Assembly: GCF_000011385.1 (NCBI RefSeq) | Contig: NC_005125.1 | Coordinates: forward strand, 4,216,001 to 4,280,000 | From: Gloeobacter violaceus PCC 7421 | GTDB lineage: Bacteria > Cyanobacteriota > Cyanobacteriia > Gloeobacterales > Gloeobacteraceae | Direction of reading: 5' to 3' | DNA length: 64,000 bases | In this document: one piece after another, positions 37,292-44,873 of the stretch | Position numbering within the stretch: position 1 is the first letter of the stretch | How the letters are laid out: each line of letters begins with the position of its first letter | Notes under the pieces: generated by a model | What the model was told of the DNA's origin: nothing | The model's database searches: none | The model's input: only the letters and a program-made list of their open reading frames with translations | Position numbers and translations under genes: made by a program

Positions 37292-38383
37292 ATGCAAGGT
37301 ACCCATGGGGCAACCGGGGGTCAAAAATCTGCTTTGCTGTTTTGCAACGCAATTCTTCCCCGAGTCTCCAGGACTTTCGCGATTAGCATCCGCTTTTTAC
37401 CGGGTCGACTGGGCAGGGCTGTCCTCACCGCTTACTTGCTGTGCCGGATAGCCGACACGATCGAAGACGATCCGGCGGCGAGCGCGGGCGAGAAGGTGCG
37501 GCTTTTGGGCGAATTTATGGCGGGTTTTGACGAGGTTGAGACAGCCAGGAAGTTTCCGACTCTGGCGCAATCGGTGAGCGGCGAGGCGGCCCACGTCGAG
37601 CTGGTCCACCACACCGATTTGGTCTTCGAGTTGTTCGAGGGCGTACCCGCTCCTTCGCGCCAAATCGTCAAGCGCTGGGTGGGCGAGATGGTCGAAGGGA
37701 TGCAGAAGTTTGTCGCCCTTTATCCCCACGGCATCCGCATCCAGACGCTCGAAGAATACAACGAATACTGCTATTACGTCGCAGGAACGGTAGGGCATCT
37801 GCTCACCGACCTGTGGCATGCCCACGCCCCAAGCGTCGATCGGGCCAAGTACACGGCTCTGCTCGAGCATTGCGAGGCCTTCGGCGAGGCGCTCCAGACG
37901 GTCAATATTCTCAAGGACATCGCCTGGGACGCCGAGCACGAAAATTCGATCTATGTGCCTGAGCAATCGCTGCGCGAGCACGGCAGCAGCCAGCAGACCC
38001 TGCTCAGCCCGCACTGTCTTGAGCAGAACCGGGCGGCAATCGCCTCGCTGGTGGCGCTGGCCTGGGCGGATCTCGACGCCGCCCTCGTCTATTTGCTTGC
38101 CATCCCCCGGCGGGCCGTGCCGATTCGTCTGTTCTGCATCCTGCCGTTGCTGTTCGCCTACGCCACGCTGCGCGAGATTACCCGCTCGACGGCGATGCTC
38201 ACCAGCGGCGGCACCGTCAAAATCTCGCGCGAAGAGGTCAAAGCGCTGATGGTGGCCGGAGTGGCCACCATCTTGAGCAATCGCGGGATTGAGCGGCTGG
38301 TTGCGCGGGTGCGCGCCGACACTTATGGGCTGGGGTGGGGGGGATCCCCCCCCTGCCCCCCCCTTGGGAAGGGGGGGTCGTGA
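37292..38383 (+). CDS. squalene/phytoene synthase-family enzyme, probably squalene synthase
   Basis: A 363-residue head-to-head prenyl synthase. Both Asp motifs are present: AYLLCRIADTIEDDPAAS (DxxxD) and GEALQTVNILKDIAWD. The phrase EEYNEYCYYVAGTVGHLLTD and the opening VSRTFAISIRFLPGRLGRAV are closer to squalene synthases than to CrtB, and the gene sits beside shc. It would join two farnesyl-PP to squalene with NADPH. The last 15 or so residues (GGSPPCPPLGKGGS) come from a G/C-tract repeat rather than from the family. Confidence 0.82.
   Translation: MQGTHGATGGQKSALLFCNAILPRVSRTFAISIRFLPGRLGRAVLTAYLLCRIADTIEDDPAASAGEKVRLLGEFMAGFDEVETARKFPTLAQSVSGEAAHVELVHHTDLVFELFEGVPAPSRQIVKRWVGEMVEGMQKFVALYPHGIRIQTLEEYNEYCYYVAGTVGHLLTDLWHAHAPSVDRAKYTALLEHCEAFGEALQTVNILKDIAWDAEHENSIYVPEQSLREHGSSQQTLLSPHCLEQNRAAIASLVALAWADLDAALVYLLAIPRRAVPIRLFCILPLLFAYATLREITRSTAMLTSGGTVKISREEVKALMVAGVATILSNRGIERLVARVRADTYGLGWGGSPPCPPLGKGGS
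38332..38379. repeat. G/C-tract palindromic repeat at the end of the squalene-synthase gene
   Basis: Two palindromic modules: GGGGGGATCCCCCC-type, then CCCCCCTTGGGAAGGGGGG with an 8-bp stem and GGG loop. Repeats of this kind are scattered through cyanobacterial genomes. Here it lies inside the reading frame and adds a Gly/Pro-rich tail before the TGA. Confidence 0.65.
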
Positions 38384-38415
38384 GGCGCCGCGGCGGCCCG
38401 GGTGCCCGGGCCGCC

Positions 38416-38811
38416 TTAAACTGTGGCCGATGAGGCTGGGGCGAGCAGTTCGATGGGCAGGCCGTCGGGGTCTACTACAAAGGCAACTGTGAAGGTCCGA
38501 TCGCCAATCTGCTGCGGGCGGGGTTCGAGCAGGACCGGGACGCCCGCCTGTTGCAGGCGCTCCACGAGCGCGGGTACATCCTCGACTTCAAATGAAGTGT
38601 GGTAGTAACCGGTGTAGTGCTCGTCGAACCAGCTTTCGGGGGCGGGTTTGGGTTCGGGAATTTGAATCAGTTCGATGCGGCCCAGGGGGCCTGTCAGCCA
38701 ACAGGCGAGGGTCATGCCGGTGGTGAAGCGCACCTCGACGGTGAAACCGAGGAGTTCGTAAAAGGCCATCGCGCGAAAAATGTCGGCGGTGCGGATCGAG
38801 ACGTGGTGCAT
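38416..38811 (-). CDS. VOC-superfamily (glyoxalase/bleomycin-resistance fold) protein
   Basis: A 131-residue protein of two beta-alpha-beta-beta-beta modules. MHHVSIRTADIFRAMAFYEL (metal-ligand His near the start), GRIELIQIP, YYHTSFEVEDVPALVERLQQ (second-module His) and VDPDGLPIELLA (final Glu). This is the metal-site pattern of lactoylglutathione lyase relatives. The reaction is not predictable. Its ATG overlaps the stop of the upstream gene (TGATG). Confidence 0.85.
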   Translation of the reverse strand: MHHVSIRTADIFRAMAFYELLGFTVEVRFTTGMTLACWLTGPLGRIELIQIPEPKPAPESWFDEHYTGYYHTSFEVEDVPALVERLQQAGVPVLLEPRPQQIGDRTFTVAFVVDPDGLPIELLAPASSATV

Positions 38812-39119
38812 CAGCTTTTTCCTTCGAGGCGGGCGATGAGCAACTCCGCCACGGCGTTGGCCACGACAAATTCGCTGCAGGCGGTCATCGCATAATCGTC
38901 GTGGCGCATCTCGGCAAGCAGGACAATGTGGATGGAAGCGAGCAGATCCTCGCCCTCCAGACGCTGGCGGGCGTAAATCGATGCGGCGCGCTCGGCAATG
39001 TGGGGGTGGATCGCCTCGGCCAGAAATTCGCGGTCGAGCCAGGCGAGCAGCGCCCCCGCGAGCCAGCGTCTTTCGGACTCCACGTCGGTGGCCGGGGGCA
39101 GCCAGATGTCCTCTACCAT
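38811..39119 (-). CDS. conserved protein of unknown function upstream of the VOC gene
   Basis: A 102-residue, all-helical looking protein: MVEDIWLPPATDVESERRWL, ALLAWLDREFLAEAIHPHIA, SIHIVLLAEMRHDDYAMTAC. I think it is a conserved cyanobacterial protein but cannot name it. Overlap with the VOC gene by one base shows an operon. Confidence 0.65.
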   Translation of the reverse strand: MVEDIWLPPATDVESERRWLAGALLAWLDREFLAEAIHPHIAERAASIYARQRLEGEDLLASIHIVLLAEMRHDDYAMTACSEFVVANAVAELLIARLEGKS

Positions 39120-39226
39120 GGCTCCAACTCTACCAGCCCCGCCCCAGGTCGGTTCAGTCTCTCGGGCAGGTTTGCGCGCCGGTTTGTTGCGGTAGGATGC
39201 TCTGTGAATGTTCGCAGAAGGACGGT

Positions 39227-39529
39227 ATGGAAGAAGCTTCCGCGCGGATGAGCTGGTTCGATGAAGGGCAGGGCCTGACGCACCTGTCGGAATATTTTCA
39301 GCGCATGGAGTCCTGGCAACAAGCGATCGCCGACGGCGTCATCACCCCCGAAGAAATTCGTGAGCAGGCGCAACGGGTGATCGGGTTGCTCAAAGAGGTG
39401 GAGCCGCTGGTGGACGCGGCCGAACGGCGGACGATCACCGAGACTCTCTACGAAATGGCCGTGCTGGGGGCGATGCAGACTTCCGCCGTCTCCGCTTCGC
39501 TGCGGACGGCTGCCAAGGGGGAAACATGA
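39227..39529 (+). CDS. gene A of a three-gene operon: helical domain protein
   Basis: A 100-residue protein, MEEASARMSWFDEGQGLTHL. Its core EYFQRMESWQQAIADGVITP and the following EEIREQAQRVIGLLKEVEPL are predicted helices. A near copy of this core forms the C-terminal third of the third gene in the operon (39984-40724). No membrane span. Its stop overlaps the next start (ATGA). Not recognised from any named family. Confidence 0.75.
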   Translation: MEEASARMSWFDEGQGLTHLSEYFQRMESWQQAIADGVITPEEIREQAQRVIGLLKEVEPLVDAAERRTITETLYEMAVLGAMQTSAVSASLRTAAKGET

Positions 39530-39972
39530 AAGTCAAGGCGTACAAGATTCCCGATACTTCGCCCTCATTCCTGGCGACGGCCATCGAGTCGTGGTTTCGC
39601 TCCGAAGGGTTCGAGGCGCAGAGTTTCGCCGGTCCGGAGGGGACTTACGTGATCCAGGGGCGCAAGGACAACTTTCTGCGTTTTATCGTGGGGCTTTCGG
39701 CGGCGCTCACCGTCACGGTCGGTACGCAGCCGGACGGGGCGCTCACCGTGGCCATCGGTGCGGGCAGCTGGGTGGACAAGTTTCTGGCCGGCTTTGCGGG
39801 GGTGTTTTTGTTTGCTCCCCTCGCCTTTACCGCCGCCTACGGCGTCTGGAAGCAGGACAACCTCGAAGACAAGCTCTGGGAACACATCGCCGGGCGTCTG
39901 CCCGGAGCGGTCGAAGTGCCGGTGCAAGTTCCCGCCCCCCAGTTTCACCCGGTCAAGCTGACCCCCTCCTGA
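39526..39972 (+). CDS. gene B of a three-gene operon: membrane-anchored alpha/beta domain protein
   Basis: A 148-residue protein. MKVKAYKIPDTSPSFLATAI and ESWFRSEGFEAQSFAGPEGT lead to DNFLRFIVGLSAALTVTVG and a second hydrophobic segment FLAGFAGVFLFAPLAFTAAY, then a charged helix (NLEDKLWEHIAGRLPG). The whole N-terminal two-thirds of the third gene is a paralogue of it. The second hydrophobic stretch is probably a membrane anchor. It overlaps gene A by 4 bases. Confidence 0.75.
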   Translation: MKVKAYKIPDTSPSFLATAIESWFRSEGFEAQSFAGPEGTYVIQGRKDNFLRFIVGLSAALTVTVGTQPDGALTVAIGAGSWVDKFLAGFAGVFLFAPLAFTAAYGVWKQDNLEDKLWEHIAGRLPGAVEVPVQVPAPQFHPVKLTPS

Positions 39973-39983
39973 GGACATTCACC

Positions 39984-40724
39984 ATGCAAACCCGTACCTA
40001 CAGTGCGCCGGGGATCACGGCCGAGGCCCTCGCCGAGAGGGTGCGCACCTGGTTCGTTGAAAAAGAATTCGAAACCCAGTCGTTTGCTACGGCGGGCGGT
40101 GGCCAGATCGTGCAGGGCTACCGCGACGATTTTTGGCGGGTGGCGGTGGGGCTCGCTGCGGCCCTGACCGTGCAAATCAAACCGCTGCCGGGGGACACTC
40201 TCGAAGTGAACATCGGGGGCGGTGCCTGGGGCGACAAGCTCTTCGTAGCCGGGATCGGCCTGCTGCTCTTTTTGCCGTTGGTGCTGCCCGCCGCCTGGGG
40301 CACCTGGGAGCAGTACCGCCTCGACAAGGACATCTGGGAAGCGATCGAAGCGGCGCTCCCGGCGGGCAGCTCCCCGGTCGCATCTGCCCCCGCCGAAGCT
40401 GCTGCCCCCGCCGAATTGCCCGACACCTGGTTCAACGAGGAGACCAACGAGATCTACTCGGTGCAGTTTTTTCAGCGCATGGAGTCGTGGCAGCGCGCCA
40501 TCGCCGACGGCCGCATCGACCAGGAAGAGATCCAGATCCAGGGCGAGCGGGTGACGGACCTGCTCAAGCGTCTGGAACCTACCCTCAGCGACGAAGCCCA
40601 CGCCAAGCTCACCCAGGTGTTTCGCGAAATGGCGGTTCTGCAAGGGATGCAGTCGTTCGTGCTGGTGCAGCAGATGGGCAGTGTCTCCGCCTCAAGCCCA
40701 ACCCCGCAGCCGGTAAACGAGTAG
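39984..40724 (+). CDS. gene C of a three-gene operon: fusion of paralogues of genes B and A
   Basis: A 246-residue protein. Residues 1-135 correspond to gene B: TWFVEKEFETQSFATAGGGQ, DDFWRVAVGLAAALTVQIKP, AGIGLLLFLPLVLPAAWGTW. Residues 160-236 correspond to gene A: QFFQRMESWQRAIADGRIDQ and REMAVLQGMQSF. A Pro/Ala linker joins them. The order is B then A, the reverse of the gene order. It starts 11 bases after gene B. The 3' end overlaps the convergent YdcF-like gene. Confidence 0.8.
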   Translation: MQTRTYSAPGITAEALAERVRTWFVEKEFETQSFATAGGGQIVQGYRDDFWRVAVGLAAALTVQIKPLPGDTLEVNIGGGAWGDKLFVAGIGLLLFLPLVLPAAWGTWEQYRLDKDIWEAIEAALPAGSSPVASAPAEAAAPAELPDTWFNEETNEIYSVQFFQRMESWQRAIADGRIDQEEIQIQGERVTDLLKRLEPTLSDEAHAKLTQVFREMAVLQGMQSFVLVQQMGSVSASSPTPQPVNE

Positions 40725-41474
40725 ACCGACCCATTCTTTCAGGGCCAGGGTCGAACTTTCGAGCGCCGCAGCGCTGGGCAACCAGGCGAGCAGCCAGTCG
40801 TCGAGGTCCGTGCCGCTGCGCACATCGGTCGAGGCTGCGATCACCGCGAACCCGGCGCGCTCGAAGATGGCGACCGAGCGGGGCATGTGGCTGGCGCTGG
40901 TGACCAGCAAAATCCGTGTCATGCGCCGCGCCTTGAGCACCTCGGCGCTGAAGGCGGCGTTTTGAAACGTATTCCAGGAGCGCTCCTCGGTGAGGATAGC
41001 CCCTGCCGGTACCCCCAGTTCCCGGGCGAAGGCGGCCATCTGGGTCGCTTCGGGGGGTTGGTCGGGCCTGGTATGAAAAGGCGGGTTGCCGCCGCTCATC
41101 AGCACCACCGGCGCTTTGCCCGCCTTGAATAGCCGGGCGGCGTGGAGCACCCTGTCGCTCGATTCTGCTAGCTCGTAGGTGCGGTGGCGCGCATTCGGCA
41201 GATGCAGCGCCCCGCCCAAAACGACGATCGCTTGGGCCGAGGGGTTATTCTCTACGGGCACCTCGGGATACTGCGATTCGAGTGACCACAGGAGCGCGTC
41301 GGCCACAGCGGGAGCGCTAAAGGAGCCCAGCCACAGGACGATTGCCCCACACAGCCAGGTTGCCAGTTTTGTCCGCCCAAAGCGGATTGCTGTCGCAGCA
41401 GCAATCGTGAGTACGAGGCTGAGGCCCAGCGGGTAGAACAACAGCGGCAGCACTTTGCCCAGGTAGATGAACAT
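40692..41474 (-). CDS. YdcF/ElyC-family (DUF218) membrane protein
   Basis: A 260-residue protein with two N-terminal spans (VLPLLFYPLGLSLVLTIAAA, LATWLCGAIVLWLGSFSA) and a DUF218 domain outside: IVVLGGALHLPN, ALLVMSGG-like VVLMSGGNPPFHTRP, EERSWNTFQNAAFSAEVL, LLVTSASHMPRSVAIFERAG. The S-x-N-T and TSxxHxxRS patterns are typical. ElyC-type proteins affect envelope integrity. The ATG at 41474 is preferred to 41540. Confidence 0.88.
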   Translation of the reverse strand: MFIYLGKVLPLLFYPLGLSLVLTIAAATAIRFGRTKLATWLCGAIVLWLGSFSAPAVADALLWSLESQYPEVPVENNPSAQAIVVLGGALHLPNARHRTYELAESSDRVLHAARLFKAGKAPVVLMSGGNPPFHTRPDQPPEATQMAAFARELGVPAGAILTEERSWNTFQNAAFSAEVLKARRMTRILLVTSASHMPRSVAIFERAGFAVIAASTDVRSGTDLDDWLLAWLPSAAALESSTLALKEWVGLLVYRLRGWA

Positions 41475-41553
41475 GCCTGTCTCCGGCGCGGACTGCTTCA
41501 AGCTAACCTGGCCAGCCGCCAATACTATGCTCTCGCCCAACTGCGCAGCTTAG

Positions 41554-42855
41554 TTAGCGGAATTTGTCGAGAACTTTGTTTTTCTCCCTTGCGGTCTTAC
41601 CCCCGACTTCGCTATGCCCGGCAACTTCAAAACCGACAGTTGCAGGAGTCAACCGGAAAACCGTTCCACAACCGGCGGGCGAAAAAGAACACGGTTGATC
41701 GCCAAAAAAGGTGGCACCGTAGAGATCACCCTTGTCGTCTTGGATGAGTCGACTAGGAAGTGTGCTTCCTCCTGCTGCAGAATTAAATGCAAACATGTAC
41801 AGCACTGAAAGCACGCCTTTGGGAGTAATTCTGTAGATCGTACCGGCATTGTTGCTACCGCCAATACCGGTCGAACCGTAAAAATAACCGTCCTTGCCCC
41901 TGGTCAATCCCGCCGTCGGGTTCCCACCCTCGAAGCCTCCGGTGAACGCGTAAACCGTTGTCAGTTTTCCACGTTTTGAAAGACGAAAGACGGTGCCGAA
42001 TCCGGATGCTCCACCTGTGGAGGTGACCCCATACAAACTGCCGTCCGGTGCCTGTACCAGTTCACCTGTAGGAAAAGCACCGTCGATTCCACCTGTAAAG
42101 GTGTGCAGTAATGTGAAATTCCCGTGAGGAGAAATTCGATAAACCGTGCCGCAGTCGCAAGGACCCTCACTCCGGAGTGTTGTTCCGTAGAAATTGCCGT
42201 CACTTCCTCGAACCAAGCCCGCGATCGGCCTGCCACCATCGTCCTCACCCTTGAAGCGGTACAACGTCAAATTTCGCCCGCCTGGGGCAATACGAAAGAC
42301 GGTACCGCAACCGGGTGTACTCGTGCTCCCCTGGCAATCGCCTTCCCCACCTGCCTCTGCCGTTCCGTACAGGCTGCCGTCTGCGCCTTGCACCAGCGGT
42401 GCTTTGGGGTTTGCACCGTCCGCTCCGGCAAATGTATAGATTGTGGTGAATTGTCCTGTCGGAGTGAGCCGATAAATTGTTCCAAAGTTGCCAGAAGTGC
42501 TGTTTCCGAAAATCGTCGTACCGTAAAAGTTGCCATCGTTTGCAAGGGTCAGCGCGCCGTACGGCAAAGCCCCTTCTGCTCCCGAAAATGAATACAAAGA
42601 AGCGAACTCTCCTGCTGAAGTGACGCTGTAAATTGTTCCATTACCGCTTGCACCGCCATGTTGGGTCGTTCCATAAAAGCGGCCGTCACGACCGTCTACA
42701 AGACCACTGGCAGGCTGGGCACCATCGCTGCCTACAAATTCCTGGAGGATAGTAAGGGTCTGCGCACTAAGCGGAAAAACTAGAGCCGTCGAACTGAGGG
42801 TCAGAAGGACGGAAGAGACGATCGAAGCCATAGTCAAGGAATGTGAAAATTTCAT
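41554..42855 (-). CDS. GloVer tandem-repeat exported protein
   Basis: A 433-residue exported protein: signal peptide in MKFSHSLTMASIVSSVLLTL, then about nine repeats of roughly 40 residues. Each has the form FxGxDGAxPxxGLxxGxDGxFYGTT, then GGxxGxGTIYRxTPxGxxTxLYxF. This is the GloVer repeat (TIGR03803), which forms propeller-like blades; the family is expanded in Gloeobacter. Function is unknown. GC is below that of its neighbours. Upstream is an AT-rich region (42856-42950) that likely holds the promoter. Confidence 0.92.
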   Translation of the reverse strand: MKFSHSLTMASIVSSVLLTLSSTALVFPLSAQTLTILQEFVGSDGAQPASGLVDGRDGRFYGTTQHGGASGNGTIYSVTSAGEFASLYSFSGAEGALPYGALTLANDGNFYGTTIFGNSTSGNFGTIYRLTPTGQFTTIYTFAGADGANPKAPLVQGADGSLYGTAEAGGEGDCQGSTSTPGCGTVFRIAPGGRNLTLYRFKGEDDGGRPIAGLVRGSDGNFYGTTLRSEGPCDCGTVYRISPHGNFTLLHTFTGGIDGAFPTGELVQAPDGSLYGVTSTGGASGFGTVFRLSKRGKLTTVYAFTGGFEGGNPTAGLTRGKDGYFYGSTGIGGSNNAGTIYRITPKGVLSVLYMFAFNSAAGGSTLPSRLIQDDKGDLYGATFFGDQPCSFSPAGCGTVFRLTPATVGFEVAGHSEVGGKTAREKNKVLDKFR

Positions 42856-43029
42856 ATCGTTCTTCTTGAGTAAATGCAATATGTGCAGCACAATTATTAG
42901 ACCAAAAGTCAAAAAAAGTAAAGTTAAATTTGATTAACTAAACCGTGATTTTGTAACTCCGTTCTCGGGTACGGATGAGGAAGCAGTTGTGGAAAGCCCA
43001 AGAGGGCCGATTATCAGTACTGCGTCCCC

Positions 43030-43600
43030 CTAGTACAGCAACTGAGCATCGAGGAACGCCTCAAAGATATTCCGAGGGCCGGCAAGCCCTCCGCCATCAC
43101 TGCTGAGCAGTTGTGTCAAATTGTCGCCTTGGCGTGCGAGTTGCCCGAGGCTTCCGGGCGGCCCATTACCCAATGGTCGCCGCGGGAACTGGCAGCACAA
43201 ATCGTCGGGCGCGGCATCTTGAGTGCGATTTTTCACCCCGCCATGCCGCCCGTCTGCTCAAAAAAGGGATCTCCAGGGTCGTTGCCCCAACGACCCCCAA
43301 CCGCACCGGGTGCGCGCCTGGCTGACAGCGAAGCACGACGAGCATTTTGACGATAAAGTTCGGCATATCTGCGCTTTGTACCAGCAAGCCCCCGGGCTTT
43401 TGGCCGAGAACGCGGTGGTCTACAGCACCGACGAGATGAACGGCGTGCAAGCCCTGGAGCGGCTACATCCCGACAAACCGATGCGGCCGGGCGAGCCCGT
43501 CAAGAAGGAATTTGAGTACATTCCTCACGGTACGCTGTCGTTGATAGTCCATCGGGAAGTGGCCACTGGGCAGGTGATTGCGCCTTTTGCCGCTCCAACG
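43030..43600 (+). pseudogene. broken IS630-type transposase
   Basis: Three frames in turn read one transposase. First LSIEERLKDIPRAGKPSAIT and QWSPRELAAQIVGRGIL. Then a shifted frame reads SPRHAARLLKKG. Then a third frame reads DPQPHRVRAWLTAKHDEHFD, AENAVVYSTDEMNGVQALER and KKEFEYIPHGTLSLIVHREV. The Asp of YSTDE is the first DDE-type residue. The second shift falls at a short palindrome (43276-43296) that replaces the expected KKGDLQPHRVR join. The end is lost after about 43600. The element is dead. Confidence 0.8.
43276..43296. repeat. palindrome inserted in the IS630-type transposase
   Basis: GGGTCGTTG, loop CCC, CAACGACCC: perfect 9-bp arms. Its core CGTTGCCCCAACG is identical to that of the palindrome in the istA gene at 45633-45663. 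Confidence 0.75.
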
Positions 43601-43659
43601 CTTGAGGCAGAAAATTGCGTGCTAGCGGTGGTGCTGGCCATCAGTGAGCGGCCCGAGGT

Positions 43660-43979
43660 CAAAAAAGCTGGTGGCATTGGGTCTGGACTCTGTGCTGGCC
43701 AGCCGCACGGGCAGTGCCGACGAGTATTACCTCAAGGATGCCCTGAACGGTTCGGTGGCGGCGGCGGTGGCCGGGGGCAGCAGCCCCTCGGTGAAGACCG
43801 GCTACGGTTACAGTCCTTTTGGAACCGTCAGCACCGCCGGCGGCAGCCCGGCGAGCACCTGGCGGCCGAGCAGATTGACCGGTCGGTGGGAGTGCCCGGT
43901 TGGTTGGGCTTTGTGCCGGTGATTGGTTCGGCCTTACAGGCGATTGGTGATTTTCAGGCGTTTCGCTGTACGGCGTCAA
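43660..43979 (+). pseudogene. remnant of an RHS/YD-repeat core domain
   Basis: A short open stretch downstream of the broken transposase reads LVALGLDSVLASRTGSADEY then YYLKDALNGSVAAAVAGGSS and VKTGYGYSPFGTVSTAGGSP. YYLxDALGSV...YxYxPFG is the signature of the RHS repeat-associated core. A neighbouring frame continues with VGVPGWLGFVPVIGSALQAI and GDFQAF, perhaps the start of the variable tail. The N-terminal bulk of the RHS gene is absent. No RHS gene is seen elsewhere in the window. Confidence 0.6.
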
Positions 43980-44111
43980 CTAGATAGTCTGATGTCGTCG
44001 ATTATCCTGGCTGCAGGCGATGATCATTTTGCGCAACTGCTAATTGTCGCAGATCCGCTGCGACAATTAGCCGCGTCAATTAGTAATCTATAGACACTTA
44101 TTGAACTTGTC

Positions 44112-44873
44112 TCAAGTGGCCGACTGACGCTGCTGTCTGGCCTGGGCTGCCTTCTTGCGGTAGCTCTCCGCCTCAATTTCAATGAGCGTCGCATGATGCA
44201 CCAACCGGTCGACGGCCGATACCGTCATCGTCGTGTCACTGAAGATCTGGTCCCAATCGCGAAACGGGTGGTTGGAAGTTATCACCAGGCTGTGCCTTTC
44301 GTACCGATGGGCAATCAACTCGAAGAGCACGCTGCTCTCGGACTCGCTGCGTTTGACGTAGCCGATGTCGTCGATGACCACAACCGGGTAATGGTCCAGA
44401 CGCACCAACTGCTTCTCCAGAGCCAGGTTGAGCTTTGCCTGCTGGAGTAGCTGCACCAGATTGGTGGCTGTGAAGTAGCGCACGGGGATGCCCTTCTCGA
44501 CCATCGCCAGACCGACTCCGGCCGCCAGGTGCGTCTTTCCCACTCCGCTCGGGCCGAAGAGCAACACATTCTCCGCCCGCTTGACCCAGGTGCTGTCCGC
44601 TGCCAACTGCTGCACCCGGCGGCGTTCGAGTTTCGTACAAGCGGCAAAGTCGAATCCCGATAGGCTCTTGCCCACGGGCAGTCGAGCATCCTTGAGGTAG
44701 CGCGCCAATCTGCGGTTCTCCCGCTCGGTGTGTTCAAATTCGCATAGGCACTTGAGGAAGCGGCTGTGGCTCCAGCCCTCGGCTACGGCCTGTGCCTCGA
44801 TGCGCTCGACTTGTTCACCAATGAAGCCCAGGCGCAATGCCTTCAACAGCACCTCCAGACTCGCCTCGCTCAT
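44112..44873 (-). CDS. istB: IS21-family helper ATPase IstB
   Basis: A 253-residue AAA+ protein that assists the IstA transposase. Walker A LLFGPSGVGKTHLAAGVGLA, Walker B HYPVVVIDDIGYVKR, and sensor LVITSNHPFRDWDQIFSDTT are all intact, as is the N-terminal domain with EASLEVLLKALRLGFIGEQV. The ATG at 44873 overlaps the istA stop (ATGA). Confidence 0.93.
   Translation of the reverse strand: MSEASLEVLLKALRLGFIGEQVERIEAQAVAEGWSHSRFLKCLCEFEHTERENRRLARYLKDARLPVGKSLSGFDFAACTKLERRRVQQLAADSTWVKRAENVLLFGPSGVGKTHLAAGVGLAMVEKGIPVRYFTATNLVQLLQQAKLNLALEKQLVRLDHYPVVVIDDIGYVKRSESESSVLFELIAHRYERHSLVITSNHPFRDWDQIFSDTTMTVSAVDRLVHHATLIEIEAESYRKKAAQARQQRQSAT

Noticed and set aside
37113-37451. 112-codon frame between shc and squalene synthase
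   Set aside because: It runs into the squalene-synthase gene in another frame and shows no conserved pattern; the 179-base gap is more likely a control region.
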